Positions 45,451 to 56,290 of a stretch of DNA of 64,000 bases are shown here, in pieces. Where the stretch lies: assembly GCF_003597395.2 (NCBI RefSeq), contig NC_133773.1, forward strand, positions 76,223,878-76,287,877, in the 5' to 3' direction. How positions within the stretch are numbered: position 1 is the stretch's first letter; each line of letters starts with the position of its first letter. This stretch comes from Chelonoidis abingdonii. Taxonomy: Eukaryota; Chordata; Testudines; Testudinidae. Made by a program: the position numbers and the translations under genes. The notes under the pieces were generated by a model. That model ran no database searches. It saw nothing but the letters and a program-made list of their open reading frames with translations, and was not told the DNA's origin.

Positions 45451-47084
45451 TTCCAATAACTACACCACTAAAAAGGCTAAGTACTATACTACAATCTTCA
45501 AAACAGTTATATGCAGAAATGAAGTTCATCCTTTATCTTTTGTGCCCAATAATTGTGGCAAACCGGTTAAATAAAATCACTCACTCTTGAGAGACCCTAG
45601 CAATAAAAGGCAGATTGACAAGTTTCAAAATGTAATAGTTATTTCCTGCTGTTGTTTTTTGGCTTTTGTTCCTTTGAGACAGCTGTTGTTTTTAATGCAA
45701 TGTACCTATAATTTATCATATGAAATGTATTTTGACTCAGTTACAAGCTCATAAATTCATAAAGCACAAAGTGAACTTTGAAATGTTATATTCTCTACTC
45801 CAAACTTTTTCTTAATTGTTACGATACATAGATCCAACAAATTTGGCTTTATTTCTGTTCTGTTTCATTGCCTGCAATTCACTGTTAAGCACTTTTAAGC
45901 ACATTCATATTGAACTGTCTCTTCACATGTAGTTCATGTTCTTGATGCCTTTCAACATTTTCCCGGCACTTCAGTACACTGAAACAAACTTAATTTTGGA
46001 GAAAATATTCTCTTAAAAGTATGAAAACATTCAGGCATCTTAAAGATTCTTATATCCTGTGGGTCAAAAGTTTATTTAACACTAGTATTGCTATAACCTG
46101 GATTTTTAATACCTTTTCAAAAGTAAAATGCAATGTACTGCTGTTGAATAATATTGTTTTAAATAGCCATAGTTTATTCATAATGCTGCAATATTTTCTA
46201 ATCTATTGCTGCAGATACAGCCAGCAGAAGGCACACCATTAACTGGTGGAGTAAGACAGGCCAGTTTGGGTGACACTGAGAGATGTGCTAATAACTAATT
46301 ATATGGATGTGGCAAATTTATATCAGACAAAGCAAAGTTATAATTTGTGCTTCATGAGAGAGAACAAATGCTCTTATTCCTAACTACTTAGTGAAAAATG
46401 GTGGAAGCAATTCAAATATAGAAACAACAAAGACTACCCAGGAGTAACTCACTAAAAAATCTGTTGTATTTTTTTCTGTTTACTCAAACTCTCAAAATTA
46501 GTTGTTCCTGCCAGTGCCTAAATTGGTATTATCACTTCAAGTGTACTATGCTGAAGTTTAATATTAGATTAAAAACCAATTCCACATGTAATTTACTTTA
46601 TCATTTTTTGTTAGAGGAGAAGTGTCTAGCTAATCAGGTTCTTTCGTAATCTGTTGGGCTGTAGGGGAGATAAAGTAGTTTTTTTTTCAAGTTTACTGCA
46701 AGCCTGTATTTTATGATTACCCATAAACTGAATTATAACTAGAGCTGAGATTACACAGAATGCCATTGTGATAGTTCACAGTGAAGACAGTGTGATTTTT
46801 AAAAACTTGTACTCTCCTATTTCAGGTCCTAAGGTGCTCAGAGGGGAAGGATTAGAAAAGCTCTGTAGCACTGAATTAACAAATACAAAATATGGAGGTA
46901 AAGAGTGTCTGGAAAAGATGATTTTCTAAGTAGTGACATGGCACATGGATTTGATATTTAATATTGTTAGAAAATGAATATGCATAGGATACTTGGTATA
47001 TGAGCATTAATGGTATACAAAATCATTCTAAACAACACTCTCTCCCCTTGTGTAGTAAATGATTTTGTATGTACTCTAACTTAT
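45451..47084. other. AT-rich DNA
   Basis: No gene, RNA or named repeat recognised. The frame at 46021-46242 shows no domain. Confidence 0.4.
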
Positions 47085-48722
47085 TGAGGAAGGACAGGCA
47101 GGGGAAAAAAGGGGAGGAGGTGTTTCATTATACATCAAAAATATATACACTTGTTCTGAGGTACAGAAGGAGATAAGAGGTAGATCTGCTGAAAGTCTCT
47201 GGGTGAAGAAAAAGGGGAAAATAAGGGTCATGTCATGGTAGAGGTCTACTATAGAACACCAAATCAGGAGGAGATGGATGGGGCATTTCTAGAACAAAAA
47301 ACAAATGTCCAAAATGCAGGACCTGGTAATAATGGGGACTTTAACTATCCACATATTTGTTGGAAAAGTAATAGAGCAAAACACACAATCTCCAATAAGT
47401 TCTTGGAATGCATTGGGGATAACTTTTTGTTTCAGAAGGTGGAGGAAGTAACCAGGGGGACAGCCATTTTAGACTTGATTCTGATTAACAGGGAGGATTT
47501 GGTTGCAAATCTGAAGGTGAAGGCAATTTGGGTAAAAGTGATCATGAAATGATAGGTTTCATGATTCTAAGGAAAGGGAGAAGTGAGAGCTGAAGAATAA
47601 GGACAATGGACTTCAAAAAAAAATGAAATTAACCAATTCAGAAAACTGGTAGCTAAGGTCTTATGGGAAGAAAATGTAAGGGAAAAGGAGTTCAGGAGAA
47701 CTGGCAGTTTCTCAAAGAGACAATATTAAAGATTAAACAGCAAACTAATCCCTATGTGAAGGAAAGACATGAAGGACAGTAAGAGGCCAAAGCTTCTCCA
47801 TCAGAAGCTCATTTAAGGACCTGAAAATCAAGAAGAAATCTTACAAAAAGTGGAAACGTATAAATTGCTAAGGATGAGTACAAAAGAAAAGCACAAGCAC
47901 AGAGGGACACAGAAATGCTAAGACACAAAATGAGTTACAGCTAAGAAGGGACATAATAGGTAATAAGAAGAGGTTCCATAAGTACATTGGAACCAAGAGA
48001 AAGACAAAAGAAAATGTAGGTCCACTACTTAGTAGAGAAGAAGAGCTAATAATGGACAACATCAAGAAGGCTGACGTGTTTAATGCCTATATTGCTTCAG
48101 CCTTCACTAAAAAGGTAGCTTGTGACCAGCTACTTAACACAATTAATATTAACAACAAGAGGGAAGGAACACAAGCCAAAATAGGGGAAGGAAAGCTTAA
48201 AGAATATTTAGATAAACTAGATGTATTCAAATGAGCAGGGCCTGAAGAAATTCATCCTAGGGTACTTAAGGAACTAGCTGAAGCAATCTTGGAACTGTTA
48301 GCAATTATCTTGGAGAACTCTTGGGGAATGGGTGAGGTCCCAGATGACTGGAGAAGGCCAAACATAATACCTATCTTTGAAAAGGGGAACAAGAGGACCC
48401 TAGAAATTATAGACGAGTCATCCTAACTTCAATACCTGGAAAGATACTGGAACAAATTACTAATCTGTTTGCAAGTGCCTAGAGGATAAGTTTATAAATA
48501 ATAGCTAGCATGGATTTGTCAAGAACAAATCATGCCAAACCAGCCATCATTCCTTCTGTGACAGGTTTAGTGACCTAGTAGTTAGGGAGAAAGTTGTAGA
48601 TATGATATATTGTGTTTTTAGTAAGGCTTTTGGCCAGTCCCACAGGACATTCTCATAAAAAAACTAGGGAAATAGAGTCTAGAATAATTATTATGATGTG
48701 GGTGCAATATTGGTTAAAAGTC
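47085..48722 (+). mobile_element. CR1 LINE, internal endonuclease-to-RT segment, 1.6 kb
   Basis: This is an internal piece of a CR1 element in decayed frames. In order it encodes: GGGVSLYIK near 47118, the apurinic endonuclease block with GDFNYP at 47334-47351 and GTAILDLIL, then a linker, and the start of the reverse transcriptase (ADVFNAYIASAFTKK, PEEIHPRVLKELAEAI, VPDDWRRPNIIPIF). It stops shortly after the block where GGGTGCAATATTGGTT would follow. The 5' start, the YADD half and the 3' UTR are missing, so it was truncated at both ends by deletion, not only by 5' truncation. Stops at 48234 and frameshifts near 48400 inactivate it. Confidence 0.9.
47235..47552 (+). pseudogene. CR1 apurinic-type endonuclease C-terminal part
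   Basis: A 105-codon open frame within the CR1 piece. It carries [12 protein letters not shown] (residues 4-15), the conserved GDFNYP (34-39) and [13 protein letters not shown] (about 75-87), matching the C-terminal half of the endonuclease that nicks target DNA for retrotransposition. The start codon is fortuitous and the upstream half of the domain lies in another frame. Confidence 0.85.
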
Positions 48723-49039
48723 CATACACAAACTTCAATTTGCATAAAGTATACTCTTCTGCCTAAACACTGACCAGGCCTTCCTCCTCTCCTCCCAAAC
48801 AGGGAAGGGGATTTATACTACAGAACTGAACTCTCATGCATACTAAATGGAGACAGTCAATGTGAATTCTAGTCTCTCCCCCGCCCCAAATAGTGAATTA
48901 AATCATTTCAGGTACTCCACTTGCTTCTGGGACGCCTTGCCAAGTGTTGTTCTTTTATAGTCACATTTCCTATATTTTTAAATGTTTTGTCTCCTGTATG
49001 AAAGACCCCCACAAATAGGACTGACTATCGAAGGGGAAA
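48723..49039. other. Unique-looking DNA
   Basis: Nothing recognised in this 317-base interval. Confidence 0.4.
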
Positions 49040-49440
49040 GAGTGGCACTGACCTAGCATGTGGGAGAATGGGGTTCAGACCTCTACTTCCTGGGTGATCT
49101 TAGGTGTGCCACTTAGTCTCTCTGGGTATGTTGACACTGCAGCTAGGTAGTGTGATTCCCAGCATGGGTAGGCAGACTTGAGCTAACTTGCTGCATATAC
49201 TCAGACCCAGGAGGTCATGTTGACTTTGACACTGGGAGCTAGCCTGAGCCAGCGCTGCAATGTCTCTGCTGCTATATTTAGGCCTGGTCTACACTATGTG
49301 TTTAAACCAAATTTAGCAGCATTAAACCGATTTAACCCTGCGCCCATCCACACAACGAGGCCCTTTATATCGATATAAATGGCTCTTTAAACCAATTTCT
49401 GTACTCCTCCCTGACGAGAGGAGTAGCGCTGAAATCGGTA

Positions 49441-49686
49441 TTGCTATGTCAGATTAAATCCAAAAAGAGCTCCAGCATGGACCGTATGGGAGATACTGGA
49501 TCTGATCGCTGTATGGGAGACAAATCTGTTCTATCAGAGCTCCATTACAGAAGACGAAATGACAAAGCATTTGAAAAAATCTCCCAGGCTATGATAGACA
49601 GAGGCCACAGCACAGTGCTGTGTGACAAGCATAACGGAAAGCCAAAGAATCAAATGAACGCTCATGGAGGAGGGAGGAGGTACTGA
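49441..49686 (+). pseudogene. Myb/SANT-like protein remnant of the Harbinger element
   Basis: An open frame of 81 codons. Residues about 27-48 read GDKSVLSELHYRRRNDKAFE and continue KISQAMIDRGHS, which matches helices 2 and 3 of the Myb/SANT-like DNA-binding proteins encoded by vertebrate PIF/Harbinger elements. The helix-1 part (PAWTVREILDLI type) is present in the DNA at about 49474-49510 but in another frame, so a frameshift lies between. In active elements this protein binds the ends and helps the transposase reach the nucleus. Confidence 0.72.
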
Positions 49687-49990
49687 GGACTCCAGCTATC
49701 CCACAGTCCCCGCAGTCTCCGAAAAGCATTTGCATTCTTGGCTGAGCTCCCAATGCCTGAAGGGTCAAAAACATTTTCCCCGGGTGTTTCAGGGTATATG
49801 TCATCAATTTACACCCTCCTCCCCCCCCCGAAAGAAAAGGAAAAAAAAACGTTTCTCGCCTTTTTTCAATGTCACCCTATGTCTACTGCATGCTGCTGGT
49901 AGACGGGTGCTGCAGCGCTGAACACCAGCATCCCCTTCCGGTGGCAGACAGTACAATATGATGCTATCCATCGTCATCATCAGCCCGTGA

Positions 49991-50595
49991 GTGCTCCTGG
50001 CTGGCCTCGGTGAGGTCGGCCGGGGGCGCCTGGTAAAAATGGGAATGACTTCCGGTCATTCCCAGGCAGATGGTACAGAACGGCTGGTAACCGTCCTCAT
50101 CATAGCAACTGGAGGCTGAGCTCCATCAGCCCCCCCCCCCTTTCATGTCTAAAGAAAAGATTCTGTACTGCCTGGACTATCATAGCAGCTGGGAGGCTCC
50201 TCTCCCCCCCCCCCTTTAATTGCCTGGACTATCATCACTGGAGGCTTCCTCCCCCTCAAACTAAAAAGTGTTTCTTATTCCTGCATTCTTTATTACTTCA
50301 TCACACAAATGGGGGACACTGCCACGGTAGCCCAGGAGGGTTGGGGAGGAGGGAAGCAACGGGTGGGTTGTTGCAGGGGCACCCCCTAGAATGGCATGCA
50401 GCTCATCATTTCTGCGGGATCTCTGGGGCTCTGACACAGAGCGGCTGTGCTCTCTGGTTCTCTAGTACACTTGCCCATATTCTAGCAGGACTGACTCTAT
50501 TTTAGACAAAACATAAAGAAGGGAATGACCCGGGGAGTCATTCCCATTTTTGTCCATGCGCCCCGGCCGACCTCAGCGAGGCCAGCCAGGAGCAC
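49991..50595. repeat. 59-base inverted repeat inside the Harbinger copy
   Basis: The left arm 49991-50049 (GTGCTCCTGGCTGGCCTCG ... GGGAATGAC) pairs with the right arm 50537-50595 (GTCATTCCC ... CCAGCCAGGAGCAC) with a few mismatches and one shifted base. The loop is 487 bases and contains two C-runs near 50130 and 50205. The right arm sits directly before CCATGACAGCAGCAGACAG, the same position as the different arm at 17480-17504. Confidence 0.82.
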
Positions 50596-51360
50596 CCATG
50601 ACAGCAGCAGACAGTACAGAATGACTGATAACCATCATCTCATCGCCAATTTACAATGGCATGGCAGACAGACGGTGCAATAGGGATGGTAACTGTCTCT
50701 GCTACCTTGCAAAGGCAAATGAATGCTGCTGTGTAGCACTGCAGTACCGCGTCTGTCAGCAGCATCCAGTACACATACGGTGACAGTGACAAAAGGCAAA
50801 ACGGGTTCCATGGTTGCCATGCTATGGCGTCTGCCAGGGCAATCCAGGGAAAAAGAGCGCAAAATGATTGTCTGCCATTGCTTTCACAGAGGAAGGATTG
50901 AGTGATGACATTTACCCAGAATCACCCGCGACAGTTTTTGCATTGTGATCTCAACCCAGAATTCTAATGGGTGGGGGAGACTGCGGGAACTATGGGATAG
51001 CTACGGGATAGCTACCCACAGTGCAACGCTCCGGAAATCGACGCTAGCCTCAGTACATGGACGCACACTGCCGAATCAATATGCTTAGTGCGGCCGCATG
51101 CACTCAACTTTATACAATCTGTTTTACAAAACCAGTTTATGTAAAATCAGAATAATCCCGTAGCGTAGACATACCCTTGTGTGCTAGCTTTGGCTAGAGT
51201 AAGTCTTCCCATATTCAGTGTAGACATACTTCTGTGCCTGAGTTTCCCATTTGTAAAGTTAGGATAATAATGCATCCCTTCCTCACAGGGCTGTTATGAG
51301 GATAAATCCATTAAAAAGATTGGGGAGCACTTTGAGATCTATTGATGACAAGTGTTATAT

Positions 51361-52666
51361 AGGGAATAGGCTTTATTATTACCTGGCTATTCAAAGTACT
51401 GCCAAGTGCACAAAGTAAACAGGCTGAAAAAATAAAGGAAGGTCACTATTAGTTTCTAATCTTTCAATATTAGTAATTTTAGGTGTTGCCTGTAACAATA
51501 ATAGGTATGCAACTTTATCCACAAATTTGTGAGATTTTAATCTCCTATCACATTTTCACACCAAGTGACTATTTTGTCTGTAACTCTTTATGTGGCTAAT
51601 GAATTGAGTCTTAAATGTCCAAAAAGTAAAATATATTTTGTAAACTAGGCAACAGAGGCCCCTTGAGAAACAAAAACTTCACTAAGTTTAGTTAATCAAC
51701 TCTCAGTGTAAAATGTTTGTTCTTTGACAACAGATTTTCTCATAAGGTTGCAAAGCGGTTCTCCTCCAGAATCCCTAATTTGCATATAAAAGCTAATCCT
51801 TCTTGTTGCAGAATACACACAATATGCATCCTTTTACTGTTCACTTGTTGTATCTGTAGAAAGGTTTATTTACAACATGATTATCCTCTTTCCCTCTGCT
51901 GAACCAGAACATATGCATGTAAAATTATAAAAAAGATACTGCTTTTGTAACAATGACAACATTATCAAGACTGCTGTTTACATCTGAATGCCTTTCACTT
52001 CCTGCCTTAAGAGTTTGGATGTGAATTTCCCTCCTAGAGAACACTCTGCTGATCACTCCCTCCTGTATATTTATCCCAAGAGACTCCAGCTCCAACTGCT
52101 TTGTTGAAACCAAGTCTAGAAGAGACAGGATGCCTTTCAAATAGGCAAATTCCCTGCTTAACAGAGCTTTTTAAGTAAAAAATCAATACCTTTAATTTCT
52201 ACATGGAAGCCAACCAGTAACCAGTGTGGATCACGAAGCACTATTGTCATGTGCTTCAAGCAAAGTACCTCACTCACCAGGTAGGCAGCTACATTCTGCA
52301 TCCATTTCAGCTTTGGAATAAATTGAAGATATAGCTCCATGTAGAGCGCATTAAGACATGGTTGACAGTACCAAAGATGAGGATTTGAAAGAAAAATCTG
52401 TCATATGGATGACCCTCCTGGTCAAATACAGATTTTTTTAAAAGGCCATCTTAGCCACAGATGGTATTGGATGAACAGGTGCTTTTAGATAACCAGGCTT
52501 TCTCACAGTTTTATGTAAGTATGTAACAAATGGTAGGTACACAACCTAAAACAAGAGAGCAGATATAACTTCCAGTAGTGTAAAATCTACCACTATCAGT
52601 TCTGTTTTACCTGGATTGAACTCTGTCTAGTTTCTTCTCAGCCATGCCCCAACTACCATCAAACAA
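51361..52666. other. AT-rich DNA
   Basis: No gene or repeat recognised. Open frames are below 75 codons. Confidence 0.4.
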
Positions 52667-52785
52667 TGTCTAAGTAAGGTGACCAGATGTCCCAATTTTG
52701 GGGTCTTTTTCTTATATAGACTCCTATTATCCCACGCTCCCGTCCCGATATTTCTCATTTGCTCTCTGATCACCCTGTGTCTAAG
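52667..52785. mobile_element. hAT-type MITE, 103 bp, perfect 8-bp duplication
   Basis: The element spans 52675-52777. It begins TAAGGTGACCAGATG and ends CTCTGATCACCCTG. TGTCTAAG occurs exactly on both sides (52667-52674 and 52778-52785). The interior TTTTGGGGTCTTTTTCTTAT and CCTATTATCCC are of a known amniote MITE type with GGTGACCAGA ends. A 99-codon frame running across it is chance. Confidence 0.87.
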
Positions 52786-53644
52786 AAACTCATCCCTAAC
52801 TTGCTGCATCAGTCAAGATGTAGACATAGATCTGAGTGTCATCAGCATATTGAAAGCCATAGCCCATCCATCCACTCTGATCCCCCTAACGGTTCTATAT
52901 ATGCATTCATCAGTGGGGGTAATAAGCTTGCCACATCACACACAAGAGAGCCCTCAGGGTCTATCAGCAAGTTCCTAATACAGCCCTCTTGGATTTCTCA
53001 GCCAGGTAGGAATAGAGACACTAAAGAGCAAGCATTCACTCCTTCATATAATTCAGGCAACTCAACAGCACTTTCAGCAACAAGAGTATCCAAGGAAGCT
53101 GACCTAATTAATACCAGCATGAGCACCTAAACATTAAGGGGAGATCTCCTATGGCACAAGTGCAGTTTCTACAGCATATTCAGGTCTCTAACAGGATGAC
53201 AAGACTCAAGGAAAAATATGGCATTTAACCTTGCAAAATAGGAAAGATTTAAAGAGATCAACATTTGGTCAGATTGCTGACATTAAGCAATAGTTTCTTC
53301 AGCAAAGGTTGCACACAAGTTTCCACCAAAGCCATCAGCATCTTGTTCTTCACACTGGAAGTACTGACAATATCCATGAATAATGGATGCAGTATTTTCC
53401 TAATGGCCATCGCTAACTTGATGGACATATGAGCCTAAAGCACAAGTTATGATAAAAAGCGTTATGTTACATGAGTAATGCAGGACAAAAATCAAGAAAA
53501 GAACTATTATGTCCCTTGATATATGGCTCTGCTCCCACAGAAGCAGATAAGTTGACCAGGCTGAACAACATCGTTTCAAAAATCAGTGAACTGGTAAAGG
53601 CTCATTCTTGCCCATTGGCCCCTGTCAAGGAAAATGTAAAAATC
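52786..53644. other. Unique-looking DNA
   Basis: A 123-codon plus-strand frame (52759-53130) covers the MITE edge and shows no domain. The remainder has nothing recognisable. Confidence 0.4.
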
Positions 53645-54395
53645 AATTTGTGAATTTGCAGAACTATTAACTGTACAAGGTAACCTATTACTGAAACATG
53701 CCTCTGTGCCAGCTGACTGGAGGGTAGCTAATGTAATGCCAATTTATAAAAGACTCCACTAGCAATCCTGGCAATTATGGGCCAGTGAGCCTAACTTCAG
53801 TACCAGGCAAATTGATAGAAACTACAGTAATGAACAGAATTATTAGACTTCTAGATAAACATGATTTGTTGAGGGAAGAGTCAACATAGCTGTTGTAAAG
53901 GGAAGTCATGCCTCATCAATCTATTAGAATTCTTTGAAGGTGTCAACAAGCATGTGGACAAGGGTGATCCAGTTGATACAGTGTACTTGGATTTTCAGAA
54001 AGCCTTTGGAAAGCTCCTCACTAAAGACTCTTAAGGAAACTAAATAGTCATGGGATAATAGGGAAGGTTCTCACATGGATCAGTAACTAAGATAGTTCAA
54101 AAGATATGAAACAAAATGTAGGGACAAATGGTCAGTTTTCACAATGGAGAGAGGTAAACAGTGAGGTCATCAAAGATCTGTACTGGACCTGTGCTGTTCA
54201 ACATAGTCACTAATGATTTGGAAAAGGGAGTGAACAGTTAAGTAGCAAAATTTGCAGATGATACTAAATTACTCAAGATAAAGTCCAAAGCTGACTGTGA
54301 AGAGTTACAAAGGGATCTTACCAAACTGGGTGACTGAGCAACAAAATAGCAGATGAAATTCAACATTGATAAGTGCAAAGTAATTTCACTGAGGA
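53645..54395 (+). mobile_element. CR1 LINE reverse transcriptase fragment, plus strand
   Basis: Blocks in CR1 order across broken frames: SVPADWRVANVMPIYK near 53703, GPVSLTSVPGK-like sequence near 53780, the motif A region VYLDFQKAF near 53981, then LFNIVTNDLEK and the catalytic FADDTKLL with FADD at 54251-54262. It ends at a CR1 block with AACATTGATAAGTGCAAAG and a short A-run. The rest of the element and its 3' UTR are absent. Confidence 0.88.
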
Positions 54396-54419
54396 AAAAA
54401 AATAATTTCTCTCAATGAT

Positions 54420-55010
54420 GATTTCCCCTTTGGAATTCTATTTTGAGACTTATCAGTTTTTAATTAATTGAATGTGTTCAATGTTAATTTTATATCATTC
54501 CAGTTCATTAATCAAAATGCTGTGAGGTACCAAGTCAAACCCCTTTCAGAGTACATTACATTAACATTATTACCATTATCAACCAAACTTGTAATCTCAT
54601 CAAAACAAGCTATCAAGTTTGTTTGACAGGCCCTATTTTCCATATACACATGTTGACTGAGATTAATTATATTGTCCTCTTTTAATTCTTTATTTCTCAT
54701 TATCTTGCCCAAGTCATCCATTTACCCTTTTTAAATATTGGTACAATATCAACTTTCTTCCAGTCTTCTGGAACTTCTCCAGTCTTACTGTAAATAAATA
54801 TTAGCTGTACACTGAGCACTTCAGCAGCTCTTTTAAAATTATCAAATGCAAGTTATCTGGACCTGCTGGTATAAAAATGTCCAACTTCAGTAGCTGCTGT
54901 TTAACATCCTCCTGAGATACTAGTGGAATGGTAGTAGTGCTATCATATTCTGTGACTCTGTGACTACATTATCTGTTTTTCCTCAACAAAATTTCCCCCT
55001 CCTCTTTGTT
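54420..55010 (-). mobile_element. CR1-type LINE reverse transcriptase fragment, minus strand
   Basis: Read on the minus strand, blocks such as QQLLKLDIFIPAGPDNLH (about 54905-54850), a decayed VILKEL, then VEKFQKTGRKLI and the VPIFKKG-type block near 54730 follow the order of the CR1 reverse transcriptase N-terminal part. Further along (54660-54500) lies the part downstream. It converges with the plus-strand fragment ending at 54395, so two unrelated insertions meet tail to tail within 25 bases. Confidence 0.75.
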
Positions 55011-55659
55011 TATAATAGAAATCATATGATTTAATTCTATTGTAAAATGCACACATCAGTGAATTAGGACAGATTGACTGAGAGATTGGAAAAGGGGGGA
55101 CAGGACAAGTTGGCACATGTAGGATAGGGGTAGGTTGGCTGGAGCACCCAGGTGAGAGGGAGTCAGAGGATGCCTCCTGGGGAGGGCAATAGCAATGGCC
55201 AGAAAAGGAGATGTGTCCCCAAGGAAGCCTCCAGGCTGGGAAGCCCGAACTGTCCCCTAGGGATTCTGAGGAATCTCCAGTTAGGGACAGAAACTAAAAG
55301 AACTATGACGCAGGAAGGATACTGGCCTCTTCCTCCAAAACCTCAAAGTCAAATATCCCATTCCACACCCATAATCCCTTTTATGCCTAACTCATATCTC
55401 ACTAGGTTGACTAGAGAGATGGTTTTTCAGTGATAAGCAAACCTAAAGTCTTGGCAGGGCCTCCCACAGATTCAGCTCAGTTTAAATGCCTTCCTGTGGG
55501 GGGCATTTAAGTAGTCTTAAAATGAACTGAATTAATGAGTGGAGATCATACTCAAGGATCTATTCTGTAGATTAAGAATACTGTGCTGTTTGAGTGTAAG
55601 ACGAGTACTAATAAATATCAGAATGATAAATACTTTGTAACCTGGAGCAGCAGGGACAG
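55011..55659. other. GC-richer then AT-rich DNA, unassigned
   Basis: 55140-55330 is G/A-rich (GGGAGTCAGAGGATGCCTCC) and may be a fragment of a dispersed repeat. No protein is recognised. Confidence 0.35.
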
Positions 55660-56290
55660 TGGTGTAGTTGACAGGATACTGTAATACTGTGACACCCCTT
55701 GCACACTGTCCTTTGTTCCAGTTTCTTTCAAGTATCCTGGGGGTTGAGAGGCTCTCTCTTTAGCCAGTTGAAGACCAGAATGGAGGGGTCTTCCATGGGC
55801 TTAAATAGACTTTCTCCTGTGGGTGGAGACCCCCTCCTCTCTCCTATGCAAAGTCCATCTCCAAGATGGAGGTCTGGAGTCACCTGGGCAAGTCACATCT
55901 CCATGCATGACTCACAGTTTCTTACCAGGTAGCAGCCATGGGTCACATGCTACCTTGAACGTCCTCAAATAGACTTCTTATGTGGATTGGAGCATTCCAA
56001 GATTCATAGTCCTTTAAGTGTTTCTTGATTAAGTGCTTAATTTCAACATTCCTTTCTCTGAGAACTGACCAAATGCTCTACTAAGGTTATTTAGCAATCA
56101 AGCCAGTATACAGCCAATATTCATAACTTTGAATACAAAAATGATACATGTATGCAGATAGGATTAATAGATTCAGTAGATCATAACCAGTATATAGATA
56201 TGTAGCATAGATAGATAGATTCAGTAGATCATATTCCAGTTATGTCATATTCCCATAAGGCATTATGGGGTACAGCATCACAATTATCCT
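55660..56290. repeat. Unclassified interspersed repeat, about 0.6 kb
   Basis: The block runs from GTGACACCCCTTGCACACTG (55690) through AAAATAGACTTTCTCC-like and CAAAGTCCATCTCCAAGATG phrases to GGCATTATGGGGTACAGCAT near 56260. It has the feel of a repeated family (I associate it with turtle genomes) but no termini, target duplication or coding motif can be shown. Within it, AGATTCAGTAGATCATA occurs twice (56169 and 56217) around a short AGATAGAT run. Confidence 0.45.

Larger units (their letters stand above)
49278..51179 (+). mobile_element. PIF/Harbinger-like element, 1.9 kb, nested copy
   Basis: The element is 49281-51176. It begins GGCCTGGTCTACACTATG and ends CCGTAGCGTAGACATACCC. The left flank is TTA and the right TTG (TT followed by G), so the 3-bp duplication is TTA with one base changed or lost. 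It has the GAGAGGAGTAGCGCT block at 49417-49431, a Myb/SANT remnant at 49441-49686, a 59-base internal inverted repeat (49991-50049 and 50537-50595), GTTTTTGCATTGTGATC and GGGAACTATGGGATAGCTAC on the right. No DDE transposase is legible. It is oriented opposite to 57470-59406. Confidence 0.87.
49121..51233. mobile_element. MITE with CTACAC-type ends inserted in the MIR
   Basis: The element is 49124-49280 plus 51177-51230, interrupted by the Harbinger copy. It begins GGGTATGTTGACACTGCAG and ends TTCAGTGTAGACATACT, flanked by TCT at 49121-49123 and 51231-51233. The interior has GATTCCCAGCATGGGTAGGC and CTAGCTTTGGCTAGAGTAAG, as in turtle MITEs with long complementary arms. The 3-bp duplication and the ends suggest mobilisation by a PIF/Harbinger enzyme, as for 9222-9489. 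Confidence 0.72.
49040..51360 (+). mobile_element. MIR SINE split by a nested insertion
   Basis: The left half (about 49040-49123) has the tRNA-like head with GAATGGGGTTCAGACCTC and the core CTGGGTGATCTTAGG, CCACTTAGTCTCTCT. The right half (51231-51360) resumes with TCTGTGCCTGAGTTTCCC, GTAAAGTTAGGATAATAATG and CTCACAGGGCTGTTATGAGG. Removing 49124-51233 restores CTCTCTGTGCCTGAGTTTCC, exactly the expected MIR order. The only extra bases are one TCT, the target duplication of the inserted MITE. Confidence 0.85.

Noticed and set aside
52759..53130. 123-codon plus-strand open frame
   Set aside because: It starts inside the hAT MITE and runs into unique DNA without a domain or splice context.
56200..56222. 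AGATAGATAGAT microsatellite
   Set aside because: Only about three units, too short to call.
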